A stretch of DNA of 64,000 bases from Amphibacillus marinus. Lineage in GTDB: Bacteria > Bacillota > Bacilli > Bacillales > Amphibacillaceae. The stretch spans positions 124,001-188,000 of the forward strand of contig NZ_FODJ01000001.1 in NCBI RefSeq assembly GCF_900110345.1, written 5' to 3'. Each line of letters begins with the position of its first letter. The stretch's first letter is position 1. The notes under the pieces were generated by a model. The model saw nothing but the letters and a program-made list of their open reading frames with translations. It was not told where the DNA came from and did no database searches. Shown piece after piece: positions 1-8,380 of this stretch. Position numbers and translations under genes: made by a program.

Positions 1-266
1 ATAGAGGGGAAAACAACACCTAATGTAGCGATTGCCCCACCGAGCGTACCTTTTCGTTTTTGACCAATAAAGGTAGCTGTATTAACTGCAATAACACCAG
101 GTGTTGTTTGCCCGATGGCGAAATAATCCATTAATTCCTCTTCAGTAACCCATTTTCGTTGATCAACAAGCTCACGCTGTAGTATTGGTAACATTGCGTA
201 GCCACCACCAAAGGTCAGAGCACCAATTCTTGCAAAAGTAAGAAACAAATTTAATAATTCTTTCAT
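1..266 (-). CDS. Chromate transporter family protein, N-terminal part (cut by window edge)
   Basis: Predicted inner-membrane ion transporter of the CHR (ChrA) family; only the first 88 or so codons are in the window. Translation from the ATG at 266-264 begins MKELLNLFLTFARIG and contains the family signature FGGGYAMLP and the later TTPGVIAVNT motif. A GGGGGAT ribosome site lies just upstream. It is a second, divergent copy of the chromate-transporter-like gene at 1293-1877, on the same strand, with a LysR gene between them. A consensus-like promoter of its own sits at 337-365. Members of this family often work as paired half-size proteins, which is the likely arrangement here; the true substrate is unproven. 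Confidence 0.85.
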   Translation of the reverse strand, partial: MKELLNLFLTFARIGALTFGGGYAMLPILQRELVDQRKWVTEEELMDYFAIGQTTPGVIAVNTATFIGQKRKGTLGGAIATLGVVFPS

Positions 267-336
267 AATATCCCCCTTATCCTATTTTAAGCTGAAATAA
301 AAGTTAATTATCTATGGTTTTAGTATGCATTTTGTA

Positions 337-365
337 AGTTTAAGCTGATCTTTAGCAAATGTCAA
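337..365 (-). promoter_or_regulatory. SigA-type promoter for the chromate-transporter gene at 1-266
   Basis: On the minus strand TTGACA (365-360) is followed after 17 bases by TAAACT (342-337). It lies 71 bases before the start codon, so the downstream gene need not depend on read-through from the LysR gene. Confidence 0.55.
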
Positions 366-432
366 ATTGACAATAAGGCAAAAACAAAATATTTACTGTG
401 GTTAACACCGGCTCAAATTAAATGGAAAGTAG

Positions 433-1290
433 CTAAAACATAGCTATTAAATCGGACATAATTTGCGTACTTTGCTTGTTCGATCGCTTGACAATTTTAA
501 TTGCACTAAACAGATCCTTTTCATTAATCTCCTTTTTAATTATCCCCTCTTTATTAGCTAAGCTTGCAATCGAGTTAGGGACAATGGCTATGCCAATCCC
601 AGCCTTAGCCCATGATAAGGCTGTGCGCGCATCATCACAAATACAACGTGTTATCGGCTCAATCTCCTTCTTTAAAAATGAAGAAATAATAACATGCTCC
701 ATTCTTCGATAATAGATTAACGGCTTGTTTTGTAATGCAGAAACACTAATATATTCAGGTTCATTCTTTAAAAAATTAGACGTGGCCACAGCGACCATAG
801 GCTCAGGAGCAAGGGTTTGACAATCATACCCATCCGTTTGAAATGGACTCCGAACAATGGCCAGGTCAATTTGATCTTGATCTAGCTTTTCTAGTAGCTC
901 ATAAGTATTTCCTTCATGGATATCAAACACGATATGGGGGTGACTGTAACAAAACTGCTGAAGACGGTGGTCAAAAAGAGAGGAACCAACAGATGAGATA
1001 ATTCCTAGTCGAAGCGTTTGCGTCTGACCGTCCTGGAAATGAGTTAGTTCATGGATGGTTGTATTAGCTAACGATATAATGGCATTAGCTCTTTTATAGA
1101 GAACTCTACCTGCTTCCGTCAAGGTGATTTTTCTAGCACCGCGATTAATTAGCTTGACCTGCAGGGTTGTTTCTAGCTGCTTTAATTGGGCACTGAGGGG
1201 CGGTTGTGAAATGCCAAGATAGTTAGCTGCGGCCAAAATTGTTCCTTGCTCTACGATCGCAATAAAGTATTGAAGCTGTCTTATATTCAT
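433..1290 (-). CDS. LysR-family transcriptional regulator
   Basis: DNA-binding regulator of 285 aa. The N-terminal winged helix (about residues 1-60) has the LysR pattern LGISQPPLSAQLKQLE, followed by a linker helix and a periplasmic-binding-like effector domain. The ATG at 1290 has GGAGG nine bases upstream and starts 2 nt after the stop of the chromate-transporter gene at 1293, so the two are co-transcribed. A second transporter gene of the same family follows downstream. By position it probably controls the flanking transporters; unlike most LysR genes it is not divergent from its presumed target. The effector is unknown. Confidence 0.85.
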   Translation of the reverse strand: MNIRQLQYFIAIVEQGTILAAANYLGISQPPLSAQLKQLETTLQVKLINRGARKITLTEAGRVLYKRANAIISLANTTIHELTHFQDGQTQTLRLGIISSVGSSLFDHRLQQFCYSHPHIVFDIHEGNTYELLEKLDQDQIDLAIVRSPFQTDGYDCQTLAPEPMVAVATSNFLKNEPEYISVSALQNKPLIYYRRMEHVIISSFLKKEIEPITRCICDDARTALSWAKAGIGIAIVPNSIASLANKEGIIKKEINEKDLFSAIKIVKRSNKQSTQIMSDLIAMF

Positions 1291-1292
1291 TG

Positions 1293-1877
1293 TTAATGAC
1301 CTCCAAAGTTGAATAAAACACCGATTAATGCAGCAAAAGCAATAAATACAATAGGGTGAAGCTTCTTAGTTATCTTAACATGATTTGCTAATACGTAAAG
1401 CAAGAGTGCCAGTATGATTGCCCGACCATTAATTAATTGACCAATCATTCCTGTTGCTTTAAAACGCTCGTATTGAATTAAGTCCCCTAACATGACTGAA
1501 AAACCAGCAGCAGCAATTAGTGCTGTTGACGCAGGTCGAAGTCCATAGAAAACAGCTTGCAACTGTGGGCTAGCTTTAAATTTGGTAAGGAATTGGGCAA
1601 CAATAATAATAATAATAATTGAGGGAGCTATTAATCCGATCGTGGCAACAAGACTACCTGGAATTCCAGCAATTAAATAACCTGTATAGGTTGCCATGTT
1701 TACGCCAATCGGTCCTGGTGTAGATTCTGATACAGCAATCATATCTGCTAGCTGACTATAAGTAAACCAGCCTGTGCGATCAGAGATATCATAAAGAAAA
1801 GGCAAGGTAGCAAGTCCTCCGCCTATAGCAAATAGGCCTGCCTGAAAGAACTCATAAAACAGTTGGAAATAAATCAT
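1293..1877 (-). CDS. Chromate transporter family protein, single domain
   Basis: Half-size CHR-family membrane protein of about 194 aa. Family motifs are visible: FAIGGGLATLPFLYD near the N-terminus and SESTPGPIGVNMATYTGY around residues 65-80, followed by several hydrophobic helices. A run of six isoleucines is encoded by an AAT/ATT tract near 1603-1620. The longest reading frame begins at 1895, but the ATG at 1877 has AGGGG eight bases upstream and is preferred. It heads an operon with the LysR gene 2 nt downstream. CHR proteins export chromate in some bacteria, but many homologues have other or unknown substrates, so the name is a family label. Confidence 0.82.
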   Translation of the reverse strand: MIYFQLFYEFFQAGLFAIGGGLATLPFLYDISDRTGWFTYSQLADMIAVSESTPGPIGVNMATYTGYLIAGIPGSLVATIGLIAPSIIIIIIVAQFLTKFKASPQLQAVFYGLRPASTALIAAAGFSVMLGDLIQYERFKATGMIGQLINGRAIILALLLYVLANHVKITKKLHPIVFIAFAALIGVLFNFGGH

Positions 1878-2087
1878 GATTAAAACCCCTATCATTTAGA
1901 ATGGCTGCTAATAACATACAAAAAACATATATAAAATATTTTTATATAGTTTATAAATATAATTTTATATAAATAAAGCGGGCATGTCAACTTATTTTGT
2001 GGAGATGTTGTTGTCATAGCCTAGTTTTTTAAGTTTATGTCTATCATTAACAAACTGAGCAGATCTAATCGTCCATTATAAAAAGAA

Positions 2088-2113
2088 CGCTTACTGATTT
2101 TATCCAGTAAGCG
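2088..2113 (-). terminator. Rho-independent terminator downstream of the small toxin-like gene
   Basis: A perfect 9-bp stem (CGCTTACTG / CAGTAAGCG) with an 8-nt loop is followed on the minus strand by TTCTTTTTAT. It closes the transcript carrying the 26-aa peptide gene at 2175-2255. A shorter T run on the plus side could let it work in both directions. Confidence 0.65.
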
Positions 2114-2174
2114 GTTTTAGCAATAGCATGGTTAACAAGTATTGGTCAATATTCACTCATCTTAAATCCTTCAA

Positions 2175-2255
2175 TTATTTTTTATCTCTATTTGAAATAA
2201 GATAAATAAGTGTAGCAAAACTGATCATCAATGCCAATGTTTCATAAACTGACAC
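2175..2255 (-). CDS. Putative holin-like toxin peptide (26 aa)
   Basis: Small hydrophobic peptide read from the GTG at 2255. It begins MSVYETLALM, has one membrane segment (about residues 7-20) and ends in a charged tail SNRDKK. This matches the layout of the Firmicutes 'putative holin-like toxin' peptides (MSVYEAL... type), several of which are toxins of type I systems paired with an antisense RNA. AAGGTGG lies five bases before the GTG, and a terminator follows 61 bases after the stop. It stands alone between the YitT-family and chromate-transporter genes. An antisense RNA has not been shown; that part is inference from the family. Confidence 0.6.
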   Translation of the reverse strand: MSVYETLALMISFATLIYLISNRDKK

Positions 2256-2386
2256 GTTCGCCACCTTCCCCCCTGCCAATACATGCTTTGTGGATAAGCT
2301 ATTGCTAGTAATAGTATAATTAAAAATGAGTCAAATCGTGCTCGTTGTTTAACTCGATTTCGCGTAATTAGTGGAATTCCCTATGC

Positions 2387-3193
2387 TTAATTTTTGGCAA
2401 ACTTCCCATCTACTTCAACTGTTTCATAGATATTAATAAACGCCCTTGAATCATGCTTCCGGACAATTTGCTTTATTAACATGGTTTCATAGCGCGTAAC
2501 GACCATCATTAATATTTGTTTTTGCTCCAATGTGTAACCACCATAACCATTTGTTAACGTAATGCCGCGATAGACGGATTTAATTAACGCTTCGCGAATA
2601 GCATTGCCGTTGGTCGTTACGATTTGCATGGTTAGCTTAATATGATTGGTATGAACGACATCGATTACTTTACCGGTGATATAAATAGAAAGCATCGTAT
2701 ACAGAGCGAGGCTCCAATTAAATACTGATCCAGAGGCAAGTACGATTAAGCCATTCATCGAGGTTAGCAGTAAGCCAATGCTAACATTACTTATGCGCGA
2801 TACTATCATTGCAATAATATCAAAACCGCCACTTGTTCCAGAGTACTTTAAGATTAAGCCAATGCCAGCCCCGGCAATTACACCGCCAAATATGCAAGAC
2901 AATAGAATATCGTCAGCAACACGTATGACTGGAATGATATATAAAAAGAAAGATAATGCCAGTACACATATAATCGTATTAAATACGATTTCCTTCCCTA
3001 ACTTAAAATAACCCAATATTAGAATTGGGACATTTAATAATAAATTTAATAAGCCAGTATCAAATGGTGTTACTAAGCCAATTAGAATGGCAAGGCCACT
3101 AATACCACTGCTCAAGATACCATACGGAACTAAAAATAAATTAAAGGCTAACCCAATAATTAGTGAACCCATAACAACTACACAAAATTTCAA
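2387..3193 (-). CDS. YitT-family membrane protein (DUF161 + DUF2179)
   Basis: Membrane protein of 268 aa with about five N-terminal transmembrane segments (residues 1-175) and a cytosolic C-terminal domain of the DUF2179 type (about 190-260), the standard two-part YitT architecture. The signature YSGTSGGFDIIA is around residue 115-127. The start is a TTG at 3193 with AAGGGG about eleven bases upstream; no better start is visible. A consensus promoter lies at 3232-3260. YitT proteins are common in multiple paralogues in Bacillaceae; their molecular function is not known. Confidence 0.85.
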   Translation of the reverse strand: MKFCVVVMGSLIIGLAFNLFLVPYGILSSGISGLAILIGLVTPFDTGLLNLLLNVPILILGYFKLGKEIVFNTIICVLALSFFLYIIPVIRVADDILLSCIFGGVIAGAGIGLILKYSGTSGGFDIIAMIVSRISNVSIGLLLTSMNGLIVLASGSVFNWSLALYTMLSIYITGKVIDVVHTNHIKLTMQIVTTNGNAIREALIKSVYRGITLTNGYGGYTLEQKQILMMVVTRYETMLIKQIVRKHDSRAFINIYETVEVDGKFAKN

Positions 3194-3231
3194 AACTAGT
3201 CCAACCCCTTTAGTTTGCTCTCGGTAGCTTA

Positions 3232-3260
3232 ATTATCCAAATTGCAGTGACTAGTGTCAA
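3232..3260 (-). promoter_or_regulatory. SigA-type promoter for the YitT-family gene
   Basis: TTGACA (3260-3255), 17-base spacer, GATAAT (3237-3232) on the minus strand; the TTG start lies about 39 bases downstream of the -10. Confidence 0.7.
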
Positions 3261-3405
3261 TACAAAAGACAATTCAGTTAATTTTGAAAATATAATAAGC
3301 TTGTCAAATTGCAGAGCGATAGAGCTAGAAGTAACTAAGATAAAGTGAATCTCAAATCAGTTAATTAGTTACAGGACATACTTTTATCATTTATCAGAAT
3401 GCTAA

Positions 3406-3440
3406 AAAAGCTGTGAGCAGTTAATCTGCTCACAGCTTTT
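3406..3440 (-). terminator. Rho-independent terminator of the YndM-like gene
   Basis: A perfect 15-bp stem (arms 3406-3420 and 3426-3440, core GCTGTGAGCAG) with a 5-nt loop, flanked by A and T tracts. It is 14 bases after the stop of the gene at 3454 and could also work on the plus strand. Confidence 0.9.
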
Positions 3441-3453
3441 CTCTTGCCAATCC

Positions 3454-3894
3454 CTAAATGTCGTCATCTTTTTCATCATCTAGATAAAAATCAAACTCCT
3501 CAGAGGCTTCCATGCTATAATCATAACCATTTAAGTCAATCGTTTCTACTTGGTTAAAATCAAGCTCTTCAGCTACATAAGGGTGAAAAAATAATTCGTA
3601 AACAGCAATAGCTCCTGCCGAGAGAAAGGCAGCTGTTAGTGGATCGCCACCAATCGTCAGGACGTCACCTAATAAGTAAATAACAGCAAAAGCAATACCG
3701 AAATCAGCTAATGCAGCGATAAAGTTATTTGTTTTAGGTAAAATTATTAAGTCACCAATATAGTAAGCGGCAATGCTAACGAGATTAATTAAAAAAATAG
3801 TACCCGTTGCCATCCCAAAGCCAATTCCTAAAATCAAATATAGCAGGACGAATGATGCGATGAATTTAATCAAGATGAGTTTTACATGTTCCAT
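3454..3894 (-). CDS. YndM-like membrane protein (DUF2512)
   Basis: Protein of 146 aa with four hydrophobic segments in the first 105 residues and an acidic tail rich in Asp/Glu (residues 110-146). The N-terminus MEHVKLILIKFIASF and the TNNFIAALADFGIAF stretch are typical of the DUF2512/YndM family found in spore-forming Bacillaceae. Upstream (minus strand) is a good GGAGGTGT ribosome site. It is monocistronic, with a strong terminator behind it. Function unknown. Confidence 0.8.
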   Translation of the reverse strand: MEHVKLILIKFIASFVLLYLILGIGFGMATGTIFLINLVSIAAYYIGDLIILPKTNNFIAALADFGIAFAVIYLLGDVLTIGGDPLTAAFLSAGAIAVYELFFHPYVAEELDFNQVETIDLNGYDYSMEASEEFDFYLDDEKDDDI

Positions 3895-3958
3895 CCTAAC
3901 ACCTCCAATAAGATAGTATTAGGATGGCTCGTTTAATTTATTCTATTCACGATCCATG

Positions 3959-4639
3959 TCATTTATTTTGATAGGCTTCAATTGGCCATTTTTCTAAAGT
4001 ATAAGCCATCTCCCAAAATAAATATTCGTATTGGGAGCTTAGTAAAAAATGTTCTTTCATGCGTGTTCGGTCAGCTTCAGTTACTGTTTCAGCCACCTCG
4101 TCTATACGATCTATCTGCTCCTCGACTAAGTCTTTAAACCAATCAGAACCATAAGTATTAATCCATTCTTGGTAAATAGGTTCTCCAGGTGTCGCACTCT
4201 TTAGCAGTTCACCAATTTCATAATATAGCCAGTAGCATGGTAAGATAGCAGCGATTATGTCCCCTAAATGTCCAAACTGGGCAGCGCGGTACATATGTGA
4301 GCTATATGCATAAGCCGTTGGAGCTGGTTTGAACGCTTGTTGTTCTTGCTTGGTAATCTTTAAGAGCTTGGCAAAAGTGCGATGCAAGGCCATCTCTGCT
4401 TCATAGGTACCTTGAGCATGAATAGCCATCCGATTTGTCACTGCAAATGATTCTGCTTTAGCACCAGCAAGTGATTGAACACGGGCAAAAGTTGATAAAT
4501 AATAGGAATCCTGCATCACATAGTAACGAAATCGATCTAACGGTAAAGTCCCATCCGCAACACCTTGTACAAAGGGATGATTAAAGCTGGCTTGCCAAAT
4601 TGGATCTGCTTCTTGTCTAATTAACTGTGAAAATTTCAT
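3959..4639 (-). CDS. tenA: Aminopyrimidine aminohydrolase / thiaminase II
   Basis: TenA, 226 aa, hydrolyses aminomethylpyrimidine formed from degraded thiamine, giving HMP for thiamine salvage in the cytosol. The catalytic set known from B. subtilis TenA is present at the same positions: Asp44 (VMQDSYY), Tyr112, Cys135 (LPCYWLYYEIG) and Glu205 (QYEYLFWE). An AGGAGG ribosome site precedes the ATG. The gene stands alone behind a TPP riboswitch with a downstream hairpin, so it should be switched off when thiamine pyrophosphate is plentiful. No other thiamine gene is in the window, which fits salvage rather than a full synthesis operon. Confidence 0.95.
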   Translation of the reverse strand: MKFSQLIRQEADPIWQASFNHPFVQGVADGTLPLDRFRYYVMQDSYYLSTFARVQSLAGAKAESFAVTNRMAIHAQGTYEAEMALHRTFAKLLKITKQEQQAFKPAPTAYAYSSHMYRAAQFGHLGDIIAAILPCYWLYYEIGELLKSATPGEPIYQEWINTYGSDWFKDLVEEQIDRIDEVAETVTEADRTRMKEHFLLSSQYEYLFWEMAYTLEKWPIEAYQNK

Positions 4640-4659
4640 TTCTTTATCCTCCTAAGATT

Positions 4660-4695
4660 AGAAAAACCACTTCTCTAGTAGCTAGAAAAGTGGTT
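4660..4695 (-). terminator. Expression-platform terminator of the TPP leader
   Basis: Stem arms 4665-4678 and 4682-4695 (AACCACTT... / ...AAGTGGTT, one mismatch) are followed on the minus strand by TTTTTCTAATC, just before the tenA ribosome site. The arm shares AGTGG with the aptamer P1 strand, so TPP binding can decide which helix forms. Confidence 0.75.
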
Positions 4696-4727
4696 GGAAA
4701 ACAAAGCAAGATAAAAAAGCTTTATTA

Positions 4728-4823
4728 GCCACTTCCCTACGCTAGTTTAAACTAGATCAGGTTCTAAGAGTCTTGAAGCACTACTTCAATCTCAGTCACT
4801 CACACGGTGACACCCCTAGTGGT
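4728..4823 (-). promoter_or_regulatory. TPP (THI-box) riboswitch aptamer
   Basis: On the minus strand the conserved blocks appear in order: ACCACTAGGGGTGTC, then CTGAGA, then GAACCTGATCTAGTT, then AACTAGCGTAGGGAAGTGG. P1 is ACCACT (4823-4818) with AGTGGC (4733-4728). It lies directly upstream of tenA and reads into a terminator hairpin, so control is by transcription termination. Confidence 0.95.
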
Positions 4824-4883
4824 TTCTCTTATTTTATTATGTTCATACCATTACCTTAACATGTTGAATTGAATTGTCAAGCG

Positions 4884-6764
4884 TTACTTCATAACCGCCC
4901 AGACATCATTTGTATAACTGACTGGATCTTCGATTGGTAAACCTTCAATCAATAAAGCTTGATTATAAAGAATATTGGTATACGTTTCAACTTTAGCTTC
5001 ATCAGTTGCAAATACAGCTTTCAACGCAGTGAAAATGTCATGATGTGTATTAATCTCTAGTACTTTTTCAGCTTGTACGCCTTGATTATCAGGCATCATA
5101 CTTAATACTTTTTCCATTTCAATCGAAATATCACCCTCGTTGCTTAAACAAACTGGGTGTGATTTCAAACGCTTAGACACCCTTACATCACTTACTTTAC
5201 CTTTAAGAATCTCTTTCATTTTGTCAAAAATCGCTTTGTCATCTTCAGTTGACTCCGTAGCCTGATCAACTTCTTCATCTTCAAAGCCAAGATCGCCACT
5301 TGAAACAGACTTAAAACTCTTACCGTCATATTCAGTCAGCATTTTAATTGCAAACTCATCAATATCATCGGTAAAGTAAAGGATTTCATAACCTTTATCT
5401 CTAACGACTTCCGTTTGTGGAAGACGTTCAATACGGGCATTTGTTTCACCAGTTGCGTAGTAAATAAATGCTTGATCGTCTTTCATGCGCTCAATATATT
5501 CAGCCAAAGAAACTAGCTTCTCCTCTGTTGATGAATAAAAGAGTAATAGATCTTTTAATGTGTCTTTGTTCTGACCAAAGTCACTGTAGACACCATATTT
5601 CAACTGACGACCAAATGCTTCAAAGAATTTCTGATAGGATTCACGATTACCTTTAAACAATTTAACAAGCTCTTGTTTAACCTTCTTAACTAGGTTTTTT
5701 TCAATTAATTTTAACTGGCGATCATGTTGAAGCATTTCGCGTGAAATATTTAAAGAAAGATCCTCAGAATCAACTAGGCCTTTGACAAAACTAAAGTAGT
5801 CTGGTAGGAGTTCTGGTGCCTTATTTTTAATTAACACCCCATTAGAGTACAACTCAAGTCCTTTTTCGTAATCAGCCGAATAGTAGTTATATGGCGCTGT
5901 CTCAGGAATGTACAGGATCGCTTGATAACGAATGTTGCCATCGACACTTACATGGACATGCTGGAGTGGTGTGTCAAAGCCATAATGCTTCTCATTATAA
6001 AAATTCTTATAATCTTCATCTGTTAGTTCTGCTTTGTTCTTCTTCCAAATAGGTACCATGCTATTGATCGTCTTATCTTCAACAACTGTTTCAAACTCGT
6101 CTTCTTCATCTTCTTTTGGTTGTTCAGTCGTGACTTCCATCTTAATTGGATAGCGGATAAAGTCCGAATACTTCTTAACAATAGTTTGTAAAGTATTTTC
6201 ATCTAAGAATTGGTCGAAATCATCATCTTCATCTGTGCTTTGCTTAATTGTTAGCGTAATCTCTGTACCAACATCGTCTTTTTCAACTAGTTCAATCGTA
6301 AATCCTTCAGCACCCTCTGAAAACCATTGGAAAGCTTGTTCTTCGCCTAATGCTTTTGATTTTACCGTTACTTGATCAGCTACCATAAAGGCTGCATAAA
6401 AACCAACACCAAATTGACCAATAATATCATGCCCGTCTTTAAGTTCATTTTCCTTTTTAAATGCTAAGGATCCGCTTTTGGCAATGACTCCAAGGTTGCT
6501 TTCAAGCTCTTCCTTCGTCATCCCAATTCCCGTATCTGTAAGCGTCAATTGTCGCTTCTCTTTATCAACGCTTAATCTTATGTAGTAATCAGATTGATTA
6601 AATGTAATTGAATCGTCGGTTAATGCGCGATAATACATCTTATCGATCGCATCACTTGCATTTGAAATTAACTCCCTAACGAAAACCTCTCTTTTCGAAT
6701 AAATTGAGTTGATCATCATGTCTAACAATCGTTTAGATTCTGCTTCAAATTGCTGCTTAGCCAT
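4884..6764 (-). CDS. htpG: Molecular chaperone HtpG (Hsp90)
   Basis: Cytosolic Hsp90 chaperone of 626 aa. The N-terminal GHKL ATPase domain shows [19 protein letters not shown] and [11 protein letters not shown]; the middle and C-terminal dimerisation domains follow. The open frame extends to 6797, but [14 protein letters not shown] at 6764 is the conserved start and has GAGGT eight bases upstream. A near-perfect CIRCE operator lies at 6791-6817, within the leader. In B. subtilis htpG is a class III heat-shock gene without CIRCE, so direct HrcA control here is a notable difference. Confidence 0.96.
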   Translation of the reverse strand: MAKQQFEAESKRLLDMMINSIYSKREVFVRELISNASDAIDKMYYRALTDDSITFNQSDYYIRLSVDKEKRQLTLTDTGIGMTKEELESNLGVIAKSGSLAFKKENELKDGHDIIGQFGVGFYAAFMVADQVTVKSKALGEEQAFQWFSEGAEGFTIELVEKDDVGTEITLTIKQSTDEDDDFDQFLDENTLQTIVKKYSDFIRYPIKMEVTTEQPKEDEEDEFETVVEDKTINSMVPIWKKNKAELTDEDYKNFYNEKHYGFDTPLQHVHVSVDGNIRYQAILYIPETAPYNYYSADYEKGLELYSNGVLIKNKAPELLPDYFSFVKGLVDSEDLSLNISREMLQHDRQLKLIEKNLVKKVKQELVKLFKGNRESYQKFFEAFGRQLKYGVYSDFGQNKDTLKDLLLFYSSTEEKLVSLAEYIERMKDDQAFIYYATGETNARIERLPQTEVVRDKGYEILYFTDDIDEFAIKMLTEYDGKSFKSVSSGDLGFEDEEVDQATESTEDDKAIFDKMKEILKGKVSDVRVSKRLKSHPVCLSNEGDISIEMEKVLSMMPDNQGVQAEKVLEINTHHDIFTALKAVFATDEAKVETYTNILYNQALLIEGLPIEDPVSYTNDVWAVMK

Positions 6765-6790
6765 CGTTATTACCTCACTTTTTTGTAGTA

Positions 6791-6817
6791 TTAGCACTCA
6801 ACGCTTCGAAGTGCTAA
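6791..6817 (-). promoter_or_regulatory. CIRCE operator (HrcA site) upstream of htpG
   Basis: TTAGCACTC (6791-6799), a 9-base spacer, then AAGTGCTAA (6809-6817): the classic TTAGCACTC-N9-GAGTGCTAA with a single mismatch. It lies 27 bases before the htpG start and next to the -10 of the promoter at 6825-6853. Confidence 0.88.
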
Positions 6818-6824
6818 TACTATT

Positions 6825-6853
6825 TTTTTATCATATTATCTTATCATTGTCAA
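6825..6853 (-). promoter_or_regulatory. Probable SigA promoter of htpG
   Basis: TTGACA (6853-6848), 17 bases, TAAAAA (6830-6825) on the minus strand. The expected transcription start falls at the edge of or inside CIRCE, the usual arrangement for HrcA repression. The -10 is weak, so confidence is moderate. Confidence 0.5.
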
Positions 6854-6931
6854 CCGTTCTCTATTCGAATAAGAAAATTATGTAATTAAAAAGGATAAGG
6901 GAAAATATTTTTCTTTTCCTATTTATATTGC

Positions 6932-6952
6932 TATAATGTTTGAAGAAAGGAG
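6932..6952 (+). promoter_or_regulatory. Extended -10 promoter and ribosome site of the DUF1538/PII unit
   Basis: TGCTATAAT places an extended -10 (TATAAT 6932-6937) 23 bases before the start at 6960; AAGGAG (6947-6952) is seven bases from that ATG. No good -35 is seen. The leader would be very short. Confidence 0.5.
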
Positions 6953-6959
6953 TTATGTA

Positions 6960-7652
6960 ATGGAAACTTTTAAGGAAACATTTTTTGAGGTATTAAGATC
7001 AATTTTACCGCTCACGTTATTAATTGTCATTCTTCAATTTACCCTCGTATTCTTGCCTATGGAAATTTTCTGGCGCTTCATTTTTGGAGCAGTTATAGCA
7101 AGCTTAGGTATTTTCTTATTTCTTGTTGGGGTACAAGTGGGACTAACGCCGGTCGGTGAACTAATTGGAGCAGCATTATCTAAAACCAAAAAAATCAAGC
7201 TTATTCTCTTTTTTGGCTTTTTGTTAGGTTTTGCTGTTACTATTGCTGAACCAGGTGTGCAAGTGCTGAGTAATCAAGTTGAATTCGTTTCAGGTGGTGA
7301 CGTTCCAGCAATTACCTTGGTCCTCGCCGTTGCCTTTGGTGTAGGCGTTTTCGTTTCACTTGCAATAGCAAGAATTATTTTTAATGTTCCTCTGCTTATG
7401 TTACTTGGGATTGGCTACTGTGTGATTTTCGTTTTAGCTATGTTTACTCCACCAACTTTTGTACCAATTTCATTAGATGCCGGTGGCGCTACAACTGGAC
7501 CGATGACTGTGCCCTTTATTCTAGCACTCGGTGTAGGTGTTTCGTCAGTGCTAAGGGGAAAATCAAATTCAGGTGATTCATTTGGACTAGTTGCACTTGC
7601 TTCAATAGGTCCGGTCATTACTGTGTTATTGTTAGGGGTGTTATACGGATGA
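6960..7652 (+). CDS. DUF1538 membrane protein, first half of a split pair
   Basis: Integral membrane protein of 230 aa with about six to seven hydrophobic segments. It carries the same landmarks as the next gene: VGVQVGLTPVGELIG, then TIAEPGVQVLSNQVEFVSGG, then DAGGATTGPMTVPF. The ATG at 6960 follows AAGGAG by seven bases; the upstream ATG at 6936 overlaps the -10 and is unlikely. The gene overlaps the second DUF1538 gene by 4 nt, and the PII-like gene follows, forming one transcription unit. Conserved Asp-Gly-Gly and Gly-Pro-Met motifs in membrane segments suggest a transporter or channel with two-fold pseudo-symmetry; the substrate is unknown. Confidence 0.75.
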   Translation: METFKETFFEVLRSILPLTLLIVILQFTLVFLPMEIFWRFIFGAVIASLGIFLFLVGVQVGLTPVGELIGAALSKTKKIKLILFFGFLLGFAVTIAEPGVQVLSNQVEFVSGGDVPAITLVLAVAFGVGVFVSLAIARIIFNVPLLMLLGIGYCVIFVLAMFTPPTFVPISLDAGGATTGPMTVPFILALGVGVSSVLRGKSNSGDSFGLVALASIGPVITVLLLGVLYG

Positions 7653-8380
7653 TGAGTGATCTATTTGCAGGTTTTACGACCATACTGTTTGAAGTAGCCT
7701 CGGCGCTACTACCTCTCGTATTTTTCTTCCTTGTTTTTCAAGTAACATTGCTAAAACTTAAAAAACGCAAAGTCATTGACATTCTTGTTGGATTTTTATT
7801 AACGTACATAGGTCTCTCACTTTTTCTCCAAGGGGTTAACGTTGGTTTTATGCCGATTGGTGAAATGATGGGTGAGATTCTAGGGAGTATGCGCTGGCCG
7901 TGGTTATTAGTACCAATTGGCTTTGTACTTGGTTTTTTTGCTGCTTATGCGGAACCAGCAATTGCCGTACAAATTCAGCAAATTGATAAGGTTTCTGGTG
8001 GCTCTGTCCCAGGTAAACTACTGCATTACACAATTTCAATTGGTGTTGGCCTATCTATTTCATTAACGGTTATTAAGATCTTAGTCGGATTCTCAATTTG
8101 GTTCTACGTTCTCCCCGGCTATATCATCGCCTTCATTCTAGCTCGCAAATCAACTAAACTGTTTACGGCAATAGCATTTGATTCCGGTGGTATCGTCACT
8201 GGGCCGATGATTGCAACATTTATGTTGGCTTTATTTGTTGGAATTGCGTCAGTTACAGAAGGAAGAGACCCATTAATTGATGGATTTGGTATGATAGCAT
8301 TAGTTGCATTAGCCCCTATCCTATCTGTTTTAATTTTAGGAAACCTATTTCAAAGGAGTGGCAAAAGTAAACATGATTGA
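7649..8380 (+). CDS. DUF1538 membrane protein, second half of a split pair
   Basis: Integral membrane protein of 243 aa, paralogous to the preceding product. Shared motifs are VNVGFMPIGEMMG, AYAEPAIAVQIQQIDKVSGG and DSGGIVTGPMIATF, in the same order and spacing. Translation starts at the overlapping ATG 7649 with AGGGGTG upstream, consistent with coupling. In other organisms two such domains occur in one polypeptide, so the pair probably forms a heterodimer. Its 3' end overlaps the PII-like gene. Function is not established; regulation of a membrane transporter by a PII-like protein, in the manner of GlnK-AmtB, is an inference from gene order. Confidence 0.75.
   Translation: MMSDLFAGFTTILFEVASALLPLVFFFLVFQVTLLKLKKRKVIDILVGFLLTYIGLSLFLQGVNVGFMPIGEMMGEILGSMRWPWLLVPIGFVLGFFAAYAEPAIAVQIQQIDKVSGGSVPGKLLHYTISIGVGLSISLTVIKILVGFSIWFYVLPGYIIAFILARKSTKLFTAIAFDSGGIVTGPMIATFMLALFVGIASVTEGRDPLIDGFGMIALVALAPILSVLILGNLFQRSGKSKHD

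Noticed and set aside
1600-1622. AAT/ATT microsatellite-like tract as phase-variation site
   Set aside because: It encodes an isoleucine run in a membrane helix and is a trinucleotide repeat, so slippage would not shift the frame.
5468-5656. Opposite-strand frames inside htpG, gltA, parE, citB and others
   Set aside because: They lack ribosome sites, have compositionally odd products and lie within well-supported genes; treated as shadows.
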